Part shown: positions 1-7,029 of the stretch, in pieces
Position numbering within the stretch: the first letter of the stretch is position 1
Layout: every line of letters starts with the position of its first letter
Assembly (NCBI GenBank): GCA_944380945.1
Contig: CALWJG010000023.1
Span: forward strand, 1 to 14,046
Direction of reading: 5' to 3'
DNA length: 14,046 bases
From: an uncultured Agathobaculum sp.
GTDB taxonomy: Bacteria; Bacillota; Clostridia; Oscillospirales; Butyricicoccaceae
Notes under the pieces: generated by a model
Told to the model about the DNA's origin: nothing
The model's input: only the letters and a program-made list of their open reading frames with translations
Database searches by the model: none
Program-made: the position numbers and the translations under genes

Positions 1-455
1 GCCGAGACCGGCTGCACCTGCATCTCTGCGCCGGCAGCCGCTGTGATCCGCTCCTGCCAGCGCGCGACCACATCCGCTGTGACCGGCGACTTTCCGTCTG
101 TGAGCCACAAGGTCAGCGAATCGATGCGGTTGTCATTCCCGCGATTCGTATACGCTGTGACCGGCTCCTGATAAAGCTGCGTAGTGTACCTTCTGCCGAT
201 GTATTCGAAGCCATCGTCCGCAAAAAGATCCTCGCCCTTGCCCAGCAGCGCGATCGCATCCCACTCCTCACAGCCGATCAGGCCGGCCGCCGCGGCGAGC
301 TCCAGCGATTCCGGCGGCTCGAGCGCACGCATCGGCTGGGACAAGGGGATTTCCACATCGGCCGCGTCGAGGAACGCTGCATAGCCCTGCGCGCAGCCCA
401 GAAGCAAAAAGGCGCTCAGCAAGACCGAACTAAAAACCAACAGGCCCTTTTTCAT
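1..455 (-). CDS. Putative lipoprotein, C-terminus cut off by window edge
   Basis: About 151 codons are visible, reading minus from an ATG at 455; the gene runs off the left edge without a stop. The protein starts MKKGLLVFSSVLLSAFLLLGC, a short basic n-region and a hydrophobic stretch ending in a lipobox-like L-L-G-C (Cys21), so a membrane-anchored lipoprotein is likely. If it is not lipidated, a normal signal peptide cut near the AQGYA segment is possible. The mature part is soluble and alternately acidic and polar, with no domain I recognise. A GGAGGG ribosome binding site lies 6 nt before the ATG. The gene begins 27 nt after the stop of the SLH/transglutaminase gene on the same strand, so the two are probably cotranscribed and both act outside the membrane. 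Function is unknown. Confidence 0.75.
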   Translation of the reverse strand, partial: MKKGLLVFSSVLLSAFLLLGCAQGYAAFLDAADVEIPLSQPMRALEPPESLELAAAAGLIGCEEWDAIALLGKGEDLFADDGFEYIGRRYTTQLYQEPVTAYTNRGNDNRIDSLTLWLTDGKSPVTADVVARWQERITAAAGAEMQVQPVS

Positions 456-482
456 AGGGATCCCTCCGTTCTTCGCATTGCG

Positions 483-2024
483 TCATGTCAACCGCTGCAC
501 CCAGCCGCGATCCCATTCGTATCCGGCCAGCTGCGTCGCGTCAACACTAAAATAATTGAACCAATAGCCGGCGCGGCCGCGGTCTGCGGTCGCATCAAAA
601 TACATCCACTCTCCATCCAGATAGGCGATATCCCACATATGATATTCGCCATGCAAAGAACCACTGACAGTATAACACGGAATTCCCGCTTTTTGAAACA
701 AAATCTGCACCGCCTGCGCATATCCCCCACAGATAGCGAGGTGGTCGCGCAGCGCGCCGTAAGCCGTCCGGGAGTCGTACGGCATAGCCGCCGGATCGCT
801 GTAATAGCGCTGATCGTAACGGACGTTCTCGGTGACATAGGTATACAGCGCTTCCGCCCGCTCCCGCGCGGTCATTGCGCCGTCCACCGTGCTGGCGAGC
901 ACCATATCGGCAAGCGTATCGATATCCCGCAGCCGGTCGAGCGCTTCCGCATAGGACAGGGAGTTGAGCGGCGTATAGGTGATCGCCGTGCCGTCCGCGT
1001 TCAGCTGGCAGAGGATATAGCTGCCGCCGACCTGCTGCAGCGCCTTATTCATATCGTCCACCGTCAGGCTGCGGTCGGTGATGCGGATCTGCGCACTGTC
1101 CGGCGCATCCAGACCGGCGCGCGCAGCGGCGATCAGCTCGGTCAGGCTGGAGACCCGCTCGCCGGCAAAGCCGGCGGGATAGTTGCCGGTGCGGTACGGC
1201 ATGAACGAAAACGTACAGGTCAGGCGCGCGTCCGCGCCCTGCTCCACGTCCAGCGCGTAGGCGTATTTGAGTTCCGGCTGCTCGGACAGCAGCGCATAAT
1301 ACAGATTGCGCACGTCGATCTCCGGATCCGTGCTGCCCTCCAGCGCGCGGATGTCGAACACCGGCGGCTGTTCGGCATCGGTCATCGCCTTGCGCAGACA
1401 GGACTTGATCTCAGCCAGGCTGGAAACGGCCTGAACGCCGCTCTCCTCTTCGGGCGGATCGCTCTTTTCCGCGCGCTGCAGCATCAGCGCGGCCTCCGCT
1501 ACGATGATCGTGTCACGTGGCGCAAGGCGCTTATCGTCTTTTCCGTTCAGCAGGCCGCTGCCCACGCACCAGCGCACCGCATCCCTCGCCCAGCCGGACA
1601 CAGCGCCCTGATCGGCAAAATCCTTCAGGGTATAGGCATAAGGGTCGGGCGAGCCTGCGCCGCGGTACAGGATGAGCGCAAACTCCTGCCGGCTCACCAG
1701 CCGGTTGGGCTCGTACCGTTCCTCCCCCACGCCCTGCACAAATCCGGCCTCCGCAGCCCATGTGACCGCATCGGCGCACCACTCCGGGATGTCGGTAAAC
1801 GGGATCTCTCCGGAGACCGCAGGACGGCCCGCCGTCTGATAGAGCATCAGCGCGGCTTGCCCGCGTGTGACGCGCATCTGCGGCTCCTCCAAAAAGGCTG
1901 CGCTCCATTCGTTCTGCTCTGCCCACCGCTCCGCTGCTGACGCCCAGGGCGGCCATGCCGCCGCACCCGCCGTTCCCGCGCAGACCGCCGCGCACAGTGC
2001 TGCAGAGATCAATGCCTTTTTCAT
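483..2024 (-). CDS. Secreted SLH-domain transglutaminase-like protein
   Basis: A 513-aa protein with an N-terminal signal peptide (MKKALISAALCAAVCAGTAGA, cleavage near residue 22). It is followed by three SLH-like repeats at roughly residues 24-69, 71-125 and 133-184, with recurring 'RVTRGQAALMLYQTAG' and 'LVSRQEFALILYRGAG' signatures. An unrecognised linker runs to about 370. A transglutaminase-like (papain-fold) domain occupies about 380-510, with the expected Cys-His-Asp triad: Cys432 in AICGGYAQA, His462 in GEYHMWDIAYLDG and Asp477 in MYFDATAD. The family includes peptidases and cross-linking enzymes acting on cell-wall or surface proteins; the actual substrate cannot be told. SLH repeats suggest attachment to the cell wall. 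The reading frame extends upstream to 2117, but I chose ATG 2024 because the signal peptide begins there, GGGGTG stands before it, and the longer form would run through the promoter. It is divergent from a TetR regulator and probably repressed by it. Confidence 0.87.
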   Translation of the reverse strand: MKKALISAALCAAVCAGTAGAAAWPPWASAAERWAEQNEWSAAFLEEPQMRVTRGQAALMLYQTAGRPAVSGEIPFTDIPEWCADAVTWAAEAGFVQGVGEERYEPNRLVSRQEFALILYRGAGSPDPYAYTLKDFADQGAVSGWARDAVRWCVGSGLLNGKDDKRLAPRDTIIVAEAALMLQRAEKSDPPEEESGVQAVSSLAEIKSCLRKAMTDAEQPPVFDIRALEGSTDPEIDVRNLYYALLSEQPELKYAYALDVEQGADARLTCTFSFMPYRTGNYPAGFAGERVSSLTELIAAARAGLDAPDSAQIRITDRSLTVDDMNKALQQVGGSYILCQLNADGTAITYTPLNSLSYAEALDRLRDIDTLADMVLASTVDGAMTARERAEALYTYVTENVRYDQRYYSDPAAMPYDSRTAYGALRDHLAICGGYAQAVQILFQKAGIPCYTVSGSLHGEYHMWDIAYLDGEWMYFDATADRGRAGYWFNYFSVDATQLAGYEWDRGWVQRLT

Positions 2025-2036
2025 CCGGATCACCCC

Positions 2037-2068
2037 ACATAAAACAAACTGATTGGTTTGTTTTATGT
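2037..2068. promoter_or_regulatory. Perfect 13-bp inverted repeat, candidate TetR operator O2
   Basis: ACATAAAACAAAC and GTTTGTTTTATGT form perfect 13-bp arms around the 6-nt centre TGATTG. The site covers part of the -10 and the predicted start point of the transglutaminase gene and ends about 13 nt before its start codon. Read on the minus strand, its core (starting CAAACCAATCAG) matches the second inverted repeat at 2074-2090 in 13 of 17 positions, so the same protein probably binds both. It is not followed by a T-run and is not a terminator. Binding by the TetR protein is inferred. Confidence 0.65.
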
Positions 2069-2093
2069 TATCACAAACCGACCAGTCGGTCAA
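2065..2093 (-). promoter_or_regulatory. Promoter of SLH/transglutaminase gene
   Basis: On the minus strand, -35 TTGACC (2088-2093) and -10 TAACAT (2065-2070) are separated by exactly 17 nt. The predicted start point is near 2058, giving a leader of roughly 35 nt before the ATG at 2024. The spacer contains most of the operator-like palindrome at 2077-2090, so a bound repressor would block RNA polymerase directly. Confidence 0.6.
2077..2090. promoter_or_regulatory. Palindrome ACCGAC-CA-GTCGGT, candidate TetR operator O1
   Basis: Two 6-bp arms in perfect inverted repeat around a 2-nt centre, of the general type bound by TetR/AcrR-family dimers. It lies between -35 and -10 of the divergent transglutaminase promoter and just upstream of the tetR promoter. 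It could therefore serve both repression of the target gene and autoregulation. The assignment to the adjacent regulator rests on position and symmetry only. Confidence 0.65.
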
Positions 2094-2101
2094 TATTTGC
2101 G

Positions 2102-2130
2102 TTGCGGTTTTCTGCAAATTTTGCTATACT
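2102..2130 (+). promoter_or_regulatory. Probable tetR promoter with extended -10
   Basis: A near-consensus -10 TATACT (2125-2130) is preceded by TGC, an extended -10 element. This compensates for a weak -35 TTGCGG (2102-2107) placed 17 nt upstream. The start point would be near 2137, just before the GGGGGG ribosome binding site at 2141-2146. Confidence 0.55.
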
Positions 2131-2154
2131 GTAACCAAAAGGGGGGCGTCCATT

Positions 2155-2736
2155 TTGAGACAGGAAGAAAAAAACCGGAAAAGCCGCGAATTGATCCTCA
2201 GCTATGCGTTTGACGAATTTGCCGAAAACGGCTACGCGGGCAGCAGCCTGAACCAGATCTGCGCGCGCGGCAGCATTTCCAAGGGACTGCTTTACCATTA
2301 CTACGCGAACAAGGACGCGCTGTACCTCGCGTGTGTCGGCCGCCTGTTTCAGGACATGACTGCATTCCTGCAGGCGTGGATCGATGTGGGATCGGTCACT
2401 GTGCAGCAGTACTTTTCTGTGCGGATGGATTTCTTCCGGCAGAATCCCGCGCACAGGCAGCTGTTTTATGATGTTATCCTGTATCCGCAGAGTCATTTGT
2501 CTGCGCAAATCAAGCAATGCAGACAGGGGTTTGATGACCTCAATAACCAACTGCTCCGTGTGATTTTGCAGCAGGAACACTTGTCTGAGAATTTATCGGC
2601 GGATGCTGCGCTGCGTCAGTTTCGAGCCTTTGTTGATTTTCTGGGCGTATACATTCGTGCGGATTCGGAACAGGACGCAGAGCGCAAAACCGCGGAGCTG
2701 CTGCACACCATGCTGTATGGGCTGGTCGCAAGGTAG
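2155..2736 (+). CDS. TetR/AcrR-family transcriptional regulator
   Basis: A 193-aa protein, a typical TetR-family length. The N-terminal DNA-binding domain is clear. Helix 1 is about residues 9-24 (SRELILSYAFDEFAENG). The helix-turn-helix spans about 29-50 (GSSLNQICARGSISKGLLYHYY), followed by the usual 'ANKDALYLA' stretch. The remaining ~130 residues form the helical ligand-binding and dimerisation domain, whose inducer cannot be predicted. I place the start at TTG 2155: a GGGGGG ribosome binding site (2141-2146) lies 8 nt upstream, and the family's N-terminus begins about here. The in-frame ATG at 2053 would extend translation across both operators and the promoter, which is unlikely. It is divergent from the SLH/transglutaminase gene and probably represses it and perhaps itself. 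Confidence 0.88.
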   Translation: MRQEEKNRKSRELILSYAFDEFAENGYAGSSLNQICARGSISKGLLYHYYANKDALYLACVGRLFQDMTAFLQAWIDVGSVTVQQYFSVRMDFFRQNPAHRQLFYDVILYPQSHLSAQIKQCRQGFDDLNNQLLRVILQQEHLSENLSADAALRQFRAFVDFLGVYIRADSEQDAERKTAELLHTMLYGLVAR

Positions 2737-2913
2737 GCAGGACTTTCCGGACTGAACTGTGTCAGCAGCATCAGAAGTATGGACGCCGCCGCGTGCGCAG
2801 CGTTCTCTGCAGCTTCTCCGTTTGCACAGATATATTTCTTTTTTGGGGCTTTATAGCAGTACGGTCGTCATCGTTAGCCGGCCGGCGGCAAGCATTGACG
2901 GCTGACAAAACAC

Positions 2914-2955
2914 AAACAGGGCGGGTATCGTTTTGATACACGCCCTGTTTTCTTT
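2914..2955. terminator. Terminator after tetR, roughly symmetric
   Basis: AAACAGGGCG-g-GTATC pairs with GATAC-a-CGCCCTGTTT around a GTTTT loop (arms 2914-2929 and 2935-2950, one internal mismatch). TTTTCTTT follows on the plus strand. It lies about 180 nt after the tetR stop and is the best terminator for that gene. Read on the minus strand the stem is followed by TGTGTTTTG, so it could also back up the tRNA terminator. The 2737-2913 stretch before it holds no gene I can support. Confidence 0.7.
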
Positions 2956-2958
2956 ATA

Positions 2959-2994
2959 CAAAAATCGCCGCGGACGATCTGCCGTCCGCGGCGA
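2959..2994 (-). terminator. Terminator of tRNA-Pro
   Basis: Perfect 12-bp GC-rich stem (2965-2976 with 2983-2994, core CGCCGCGGACG) with a 6-nt loop. On the minus strand it is followed directly by TTTTTG. The stem begins 2 nt after the tRNA CCA end, as expected for a single-gene tRNA transcript. Confidence 0.85.
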
Positions 2995-2996
2995 CG

Positions 2997-3072
2997 TGGT
3001 CCGAGTGACAGGATTCGAACCTGCGGCATCCTGCTCCCAAAGCAGGCGCGCTACCAGCTGCGCTACACCCGG
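2997..3072 (-). tRNA. tRNA-Pro (anticodon UGG)
   Basis: A 76-nt cloverleaf that folds by eye. The acceptor stem is CCGGGTG/CACTCGG, with one G-T pair and discriminator A. The D arm is GCGC...GCGC with AGCTGGTA in the loop. The anticodon stem is CCTGC/GCAGG with loop TTTGGGA, giving anticodon TGG. The variable loop is ATGCC, and the T arm is GCAGG-TTCGAAT-CCTGT. The 3' CCA is encoded (TGG on plus at 2997-2999). The UGG anticodon can read most or all proline codons. The gene stands alone with its own promoter and terminator. Confidence 0.96.
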
Positions 3073-3139
3073 CTATCAAACGATGGACATCCGCACGCAC
3101 GCCGCCTTCCATTGCGCTGCATCCGGTCATCCTCCAGAT

Positions 3140-3169
3140 AGTATATCAAAAAACGCCGCCGCCTGTCAA
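3140..3169 (-). promoter_or_regulatory. Promoter of tRNA-Pro
   Basis: On the minus strand, consensus -35 TTGACA (3164-3169) and -10 TATACT (3140-3145) are 18 nt apart. The start point falls near 3133, leaving a leader of about 60 nt before the mature tRNA 5' end at 3072. Near-consensus elements fit a strong stable-RNA promoter. Confidence 0.8.
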
Positions 3170-3300
3170 CCGAAAATCCGTCTGATGCGCCACCCGCTGA
3201 TTTATGCCCGCGTGTCTTGCGGCACGCGCCCGTCAACATCCTTCTTTTACCATTTTCTTGGATATTATGCTCAGAAACAAATCTTTAACACGGATAAGAA

Positions 3301-3329
3301 TTGACTTTTTCCCCAAATCAGACTATCAT
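3301..3329 (+). promoter_or_regulatory. Promoter of the hydrogenase operon
   Basis: -35 TTGACT (3301-3306) and -10 TATCAT (3324-3329) are separated by 17 nt. A start point near 3336 gives a leader of under 30 nt, leaving no room for a riboswitch. AGGAGG (3350-3355) then stands 8 nt before the TTG start. I looked for a Rex (NADH-sensing) operator; only a weak half-site, ATAACAA at 3334-3340, is present. Confidence 0.7.
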
Positions 3330-3363
3330 TTTAATAACAACTGATTAGAAGGAGGAATCCTCT

Positions 3364-5196
3364 TTGAGCCGATTGTCCATCGAAACGCCGGGACGGGCGC
3401 AGACCGTTGTCGAAGGCCTGTACCGCGACGTGGAACACCGCATCAGCGCCAGCCCGCCGGGGCTCTGCCCGGTCGATATGGCGCTCTCCTTCCTGCGCCT
3501 GTGCCACGCACAGACCTGCGGCAAGTGCGTGCCCTGCCGCATCGGGCTCGGGCAGCTGACCACCCTGCTGGAGGAAGTGCTCGACTCGACCGCCTCACTC
3601 GAGACCATCGACCTGATCGAGAAAACCGCCCGTGTCATTCAGGATACGGCAGACTGCGCGATCGGATACGAGGCCGCGCGCATGGTCCTGCAGGGTGTGC
3701 AGGGCTTCCGCGACGATTACATCTCGCATGTGGAGCACGGCCGCTGCCTGTTCGGCCTGAACCAGCCGGTGCCCTGCGTGGCGCTCTGTCCGGCCGGCGT
3801 GGATATCCCCGGCTACATCGCGCTGGCGCGCGCGGGCCGCTACAACGACGCCGCGCGCCTGATCCGCAAGGACAACCCCTTCCCCACGGTCTGCGGCTAT
3901 GTGTGCGAGCACCCGTGCGAGGCGCGCTGCCGCCGCCGCATGGTGGACGATGCGGTCAATATCTGCGGCATCAAGCGCTTCGTGTGCGACCACGCGACCG
4001 ACTGGACGCCCCCGCCGTGCGCCGAGCCGACCGGCAAGACCGTCGGCGTGATCGGCGGCGGCCCCTGCGGCCTGTCTGCCGCCTATTTCCTTTCCCTGAT
4101 GGGTCACAAGGTCGTCGTTTACGACCAGCGGCCCAAGCTCGGCGGCATGCTGCGCTACGGCATCCCGGACTACCGTCTGCCGCCCGAAAAGCTGGATGCG
4201 GACATCGAGTTCATCCTGTCCACCGGCATCGAGGTGCATACCGGCGTCGCCATCGGCAAGGACATCCCGTTTTCCGAATTTGAAAACCGCTTTGACGCGG
4301 TCTACATCGCCATCGGCGCGCATAACGACAAGAAAATCGGCATCGAGGGCGAGGACAGCGAGGGCGTTTACTCCGCGGTGCAGCTGCTGCGCGACATCGG
4401 CGAGGGACGCGTCCCGGATTTCCGCGGCAAGCGCGTGTGCGTGATCGGCGGCGGCAACGTCTCCATGGACGCTGCGCGCACCTCCATCCGCCTCGGGGCG
4501 GAATCGGTCACCTGCGTCTACCGCCGCCGCATCGAGGATATGACCGCGCTGATGGAGGAGATCGAGGACGCCCAGAGCGAGGGCTGCCAGATCCTGCCCC
4601 TGCAGGCGCCCGACCATGTGGAAGCGGACGAGAACGGCCGGGTCACCGCGCTGTGGACCCGCCCGCAGATCATCGGCGCCTACGGCTCGGACGGCCGCCC
4701 GCGCCCGCGCGACGCCGCCTCCCCCCTGTTCCGCATCGAGTGCGACATCGTGGTCGTGGCGATCGGCCAGTCGATCGACTCGCAGCCGTTCGAGCAGGTC
4801 ACGCCGGTCGTGCGCGGCAAGATACAGGCGGAATCGGATGCGTTCGTCCCCAACACGCCGCATGTGTTCGCCGGCGGCGACGCGGTCACCGGCCCGGCGA
4901 CCGTCATCCGCGCCGTTGCGGCGGGCAAGGTCGCGGCTGCCAATATCGACACCCACCTCGGCTTCCACCACCTGATCGAATCCGATGTGGACATCCCCGC
5001 CCCGCACCTGACCAATTCCCCGGCCTGCGGCCGCGTCGAGCTGCGCAACCGCCCGGTGGACGAATGCCTTTCGAGCTTTGAGCTGGTCAAATGCGGCATG
5101 ACGGAGGAGGAGGCGCAGCAGGAGACCTCCCGCTGCCTGCGCTGCGACCACTTCGGCTACGGAATCTTCAAAGGAGGGCGGTCTAACAAATGGTAA
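3364..5196 (+). CDS. NuoF-type Fe-S / GltD-like FAD-NAD(P) oxidoreductase, hydrogenase partner
   Basis: A 610-aa fusion flavoprotein. Residues ~35-110 match the C-terminal 4Fe-4S part of NuoF/HydB (CGKCVPC at 52-58, fourth Cys98); the FMN/NADH-binding and SLBB parts of NuoF are absent. Residues ~130-210 are the GltD/NfnB N-terminal Fe-S region, with Cys138, 142, 177, 181, 185 and 189. The rest is a two-dinucleotide-fold oxidoreductase: FAD site GGGPCG at 231-236, NAD(P) site IGGGNVSMD at 361-369, and the C-terminal FAD motif VFAGGDAVTGPATVIRA at 501-517. A CLRC motif lies at 591-594. It probably passes electrons between NAD(P)H and the hydrogenase encoded next, in the cytoplasm. The start is TTG 3364 with AGGAGG 8 nt upstream. 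It is first gene of a two-gene operon and overlaps the next by 7 nt. It is not glutamate synthase itself, since no large subunit is nearby. Choice between NAD and NADP is not decided. Confidence 0.88.
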   Translation: MSRLSIETPGRAQTVVEGLYRDVEHRISASPPGLCPVDMALSFLRLCHAQTCGKCVPCRIGLGQLTTLLEEVLDSTASLETIDLIEKTARVIQDTADCAIGYEAARMVLQGVQGFRDDYISHVEHGRCLFGLNQPVPCVALCPAGVDIPGYIALARAGRYNDAARLIRKDNPFPTVCGYVCEHPCEARCRRRMVDDAVNICGIKRFVCDHATDWTPPPCAEPTGKTVGVIGGGPCGLSAAYFLSLMGHKVVVYDQRPKLGGMLRYGIPDYRLPPEKLDADIEFILSTGIEVHTGVAIGKDIPFSEFENRFDAVYIAIGAHNDKKIGIEGEDSEGVYSAVQLLRDIGEGRVPDFRGKRVCVIGGGNVSMDAARTSIRLGAESVTCVYRRRIEDMTALMEEIEDAQSEGCQILPLQAPDHVEADENGRVTALWTRPQIIGAYGSDGRPRPRDAASPLFRIECDIVVVAIGQSIDSQPFEQVTPVVRGKIQAESDAFVPNTPHVFAGGDAVTGPATVIRAVAAGKVAAANIDTHLGFHHLIESDVDIPAPHLTNSPACGRVELRNRPVDECLSSFELVKCGMTEEEAQQETSRCLRCDHFGYGIFKGGRSNKW

Positions 5197-6947
5197 ATGT
5201 GCTGATCAACGATGTACCGGTATCCGTGCCCGAGGGCACGACCATCATGGACGCCGCCGCATCGGTCGGGATCGAGATCCCCAACCTGTGCTACCTGAAG
5301 GATCTCAACGAGATCTCCGCCTGCCGCGTGTGCTGCGTGGAGATCGAGGGCGAGGGCAAGCTGGTCCCCTCCTGCAACAACGTCGTTGCCGAGGGCATGG
5401 TGATCCACACCAACACCCCGCGCGTGCGCGAGGCGCGCCGCACCAATGTCGAGCTCATCCTGTCCCAGCATGACAACAAATGCGCGACCTGCACCCGTTC
5501 GGGCACCTGCCACCTGCAGAAGGTCGCTAACGATCTGGGCGTGCTGACCGTCCCCTACCCCGCTGATCTGGCCAAGGGCAAAAAAGCCTTCTGGACCACC
5601 ACCTTCCCGCTTTACCGGGACACCAACAAGTGCATCAAGTGCATGCGCTGCGTGCAGGTGTGCGACAAGATCCAGTCGCTCTCGGTCTGGGATGTGAGCG
5701 GTTCGGGCTCGCGCACCACGATCGACGTATCGGGCAACCGCGTGATCAAGGAGTCCGACTGCTCGCTGTGCGGCCAGTGCATCACCCACTGCCCGACCGG
5801 CGCGCTACGCGAGAGGGACGACACCGCCGGCGCATTCGCGGCGCTGGCCTCGCCGGACAAGGTGACGGTCGTACAGATCGCGCCCGCCGTGCGCACCGCA
5901 TGGGGCGAGGCGTTCGGGCTGGAGAGCGGCGCGGCGACCGTCGGCCAGCTGGTGACCGCGCTGCGGCAGATGGGCGCGAGTTATGTATATGACACCACGT
6001 TCTCCGCCGACCTGACCATCATGGAGGAGGGCACCGAGCTGCTGCACCGCCTGCAGGCGGGCGATCTGGACAAGCAGCCCATGTTCACCTCCTGCTGTCC
6101 CGGCTGGGTTCGTTTCCTCAAATCCCAGTATCCCGAGATGACCGGCCGCCTGTCGACCGCGAAATCCCCGCAGCAGATGTTCGGCGCAGTCGCCAAGACC
6201 TGGCTTGCGCAGCGGCTGGGCGTGGACCCCAAGGATATTTTCAGCATCTCCATCATGCCCTGCGTGGCAAAGAAGGCCGAGCGCGAGCTGCCCGGCATGC
6301 AGTCCGTGCCCGGCGCGGGCGACGACGTCGACCTCGTGCTCACCACGCGCGAGCTGGCGCGCATGGCGCGCGCAGAGCAGATCGACGTGCCGCATCTGGC
6401 GGAATCCCCGTTTGATTCGCCGCTGGGCGACGGCACGGGCGCAGGCGTCATCTTCGGCGCGACCGGCGGCGTGATGGAAGCCGCGCTGCGCTCGGCCTAT
6501 TTCCTGACCACCGGCCAAAACCCGCCGGCTGACGCCTTCCGCGAGGTGCGCGCAGGCGGGCCGGACCGCGGCTGGCGCGAGGCGAGCTTCGACCTCGCCG
6601 GGACGACGCTGCACTGCGCGGTCACCAGCGGGCTTGCCAATGCGCGCCGCCTGATCCAGGCGATCCGCCGCGGCGAAGTGAAGTACGAATTCGTGGAGAT
6701 CATGGCCTGTCCGGGCGGCTGCGCGGGCGGCGGCGGTCAGCCGGTAGACGGCAGCGACCGTGAAAAGGCCGGCTCCCGCGGCGCGGTGCTGTACGAGCTC
6801 GACCAGCAGGCAGCCCAGCGGTTCTCGCACGAGAATCCCGCTGTGCAGGCGCTGTATCAGGAGTATCTGGACGAGCCCTGCTCGGAAAAATCCGAGCACC
6901 TGCTCCATTGCGACCACTTTGCCTGGCAGATGCCGCAGAAGCACTGA
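5190..6947 (+). CDS. hydA: [FeFe] hydrogenase, multi-cluster catalytic subunit
   Basis: A 585-aa cytoplasmic [FeFe] hydrogenase that interconverts protons and H2. Domains in order: a ferredoxin-like 2Fe-2S domain (Cys34, 45, 48, 62); a His-Cys3 4Fe-4S site (H94, C98, C101, C107); two 4Fe-4S sites (C148/151/154/158 and C191/194/197/201); and the H-cluster domain. All three H-cluster signatures are present: TSCCPGW at 300-306 (C302 likely proton relay, C303 ligand), MPCVAKKAE at 356-364 (C358), and EIMACPGGCAGGGGQP at 503-518 (C507, C511). This is the CpI-like group A arrangement and all expected ligands are intact. ATG 5190 overlaps the end of the upstream flavoprotein gene (ATGGTAA), and AAGGAGGG lies 11 nt upstream, so translation is coupled. 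Pairing with a GltD-like partner fits the poorly characterised 'glutamate synthase-linked' A2 type better than trimeric HydABC. No hydE/F/G maturases are in the window. Confidence 0.95.
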   Translation: MVNVLINDVPVSVPEGTTIMDAAASVGIEIPNLCYLKDLNEISACRVCCVEIEGEGKLVPSCNNVVAEGMVIHTNTPRVREARRTNVELILSQHDNKCATCTRSGTCHLQKVANDLGVLTVPYPADLAKGKKAFWTTTFPLYRDTNKCIKCMRCVQVCDKIQSLSVWDVSGSGSRTTIDVSGNRVIKESDCSLCGQCITHCPTGALRERDDTAGAFAALASPDKVTVVQIAPAVRTAWGEAFGLESGAATVGQLVTALRQMGASYVYDTTFSADLTIMEEGTELLHRLQAGDLDKQPMFTSCCPGWVRFLKSQYPEMTGRLSTAKSPQQMFGAVAKTWLAQRLGVDPKDIFSISIMPCVAKKAERELPGMQSVPGAGDDVDLVLTTRELARMARAEQIDVPHLAESPFDSPLGDGTGAGVIFGATGGVMEAALRSAYFLTTGQNPPADAFREVRAGGPDRGWREASFDLAGTTLHCAVTSGLANARRLIQAIRRGEVKYEFVEIMACPGGCAGGGGQPVDGSDREKAGSRGAVLYELDQQAAQRFSHENPAVQALYQEYLDEPCSEKSEHLLHCDHFAWQMPQKH

Positions 6948-6967
6948 AAATCTATCACTTGAAGCAG

Positions 6968-7003
6968 CAAGGCAGTCACCTAAAAGGGCGACTGCCTTGT
7001 TTT
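6968..7003 (+). terminator. Terminator of hydrogenase operon
   Basis: CAAGGCAGTC (6968-6977) pairs perfectly with GACTGCCTTG (6990-6999), with a further CC/GG pair inside and a short A-rich loop. TTGTTTT follows on the plus strand. It begins 20 nt after the hydrogenase stop. On the minus strand no T-run follows, so it would not end transcription arriving from argF; no good argF terminator is seen. Confidence 0.82.
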
Positions 7004-7029
7004 ATGAAGCGTATTCCGTTCTGCGCGGC

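Noticed and set aside
2025..2117. 31-residue upstream extension of the SLH/transglutaminase gene
   Set aside because: It would put a non-signal sequence before a clear signal peptide and run through the -35/-10 region.
2053..2154. Upstream extension of the tetR gene to ATG 2053
   Set aside because: It would place coding sequence over both operator-like repeats and the promoter, and has no good ribosome binding site. TTG 2155 has one and matches the family N-terminus.
2933..3304. Plus-strand ORF of 123 aa containing a 'VTGFEPAASCSQSRR' stretch
   Set aside because: This is the familiar false translation of the complement of a tRNA gene; the segment is tRNA-Pro with its terminator and promoter.
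3323..3340. Possible Rex operator near the hydrogenase promoter
   Set aside because: Only the right half (ATAACAA) resembles the TTGTTAA-N4-TTAACAA consensus; the left half matches 3 of 7 positions.
3595..5151. Minus-strand ORF of 518 aa inside the flavoprotein gene
   Set aside because: It is a mirror of a gene with clear Fe-S, FAD and NAD(P) motifs; composition is typical of antisense shadows in high-GC DNA.
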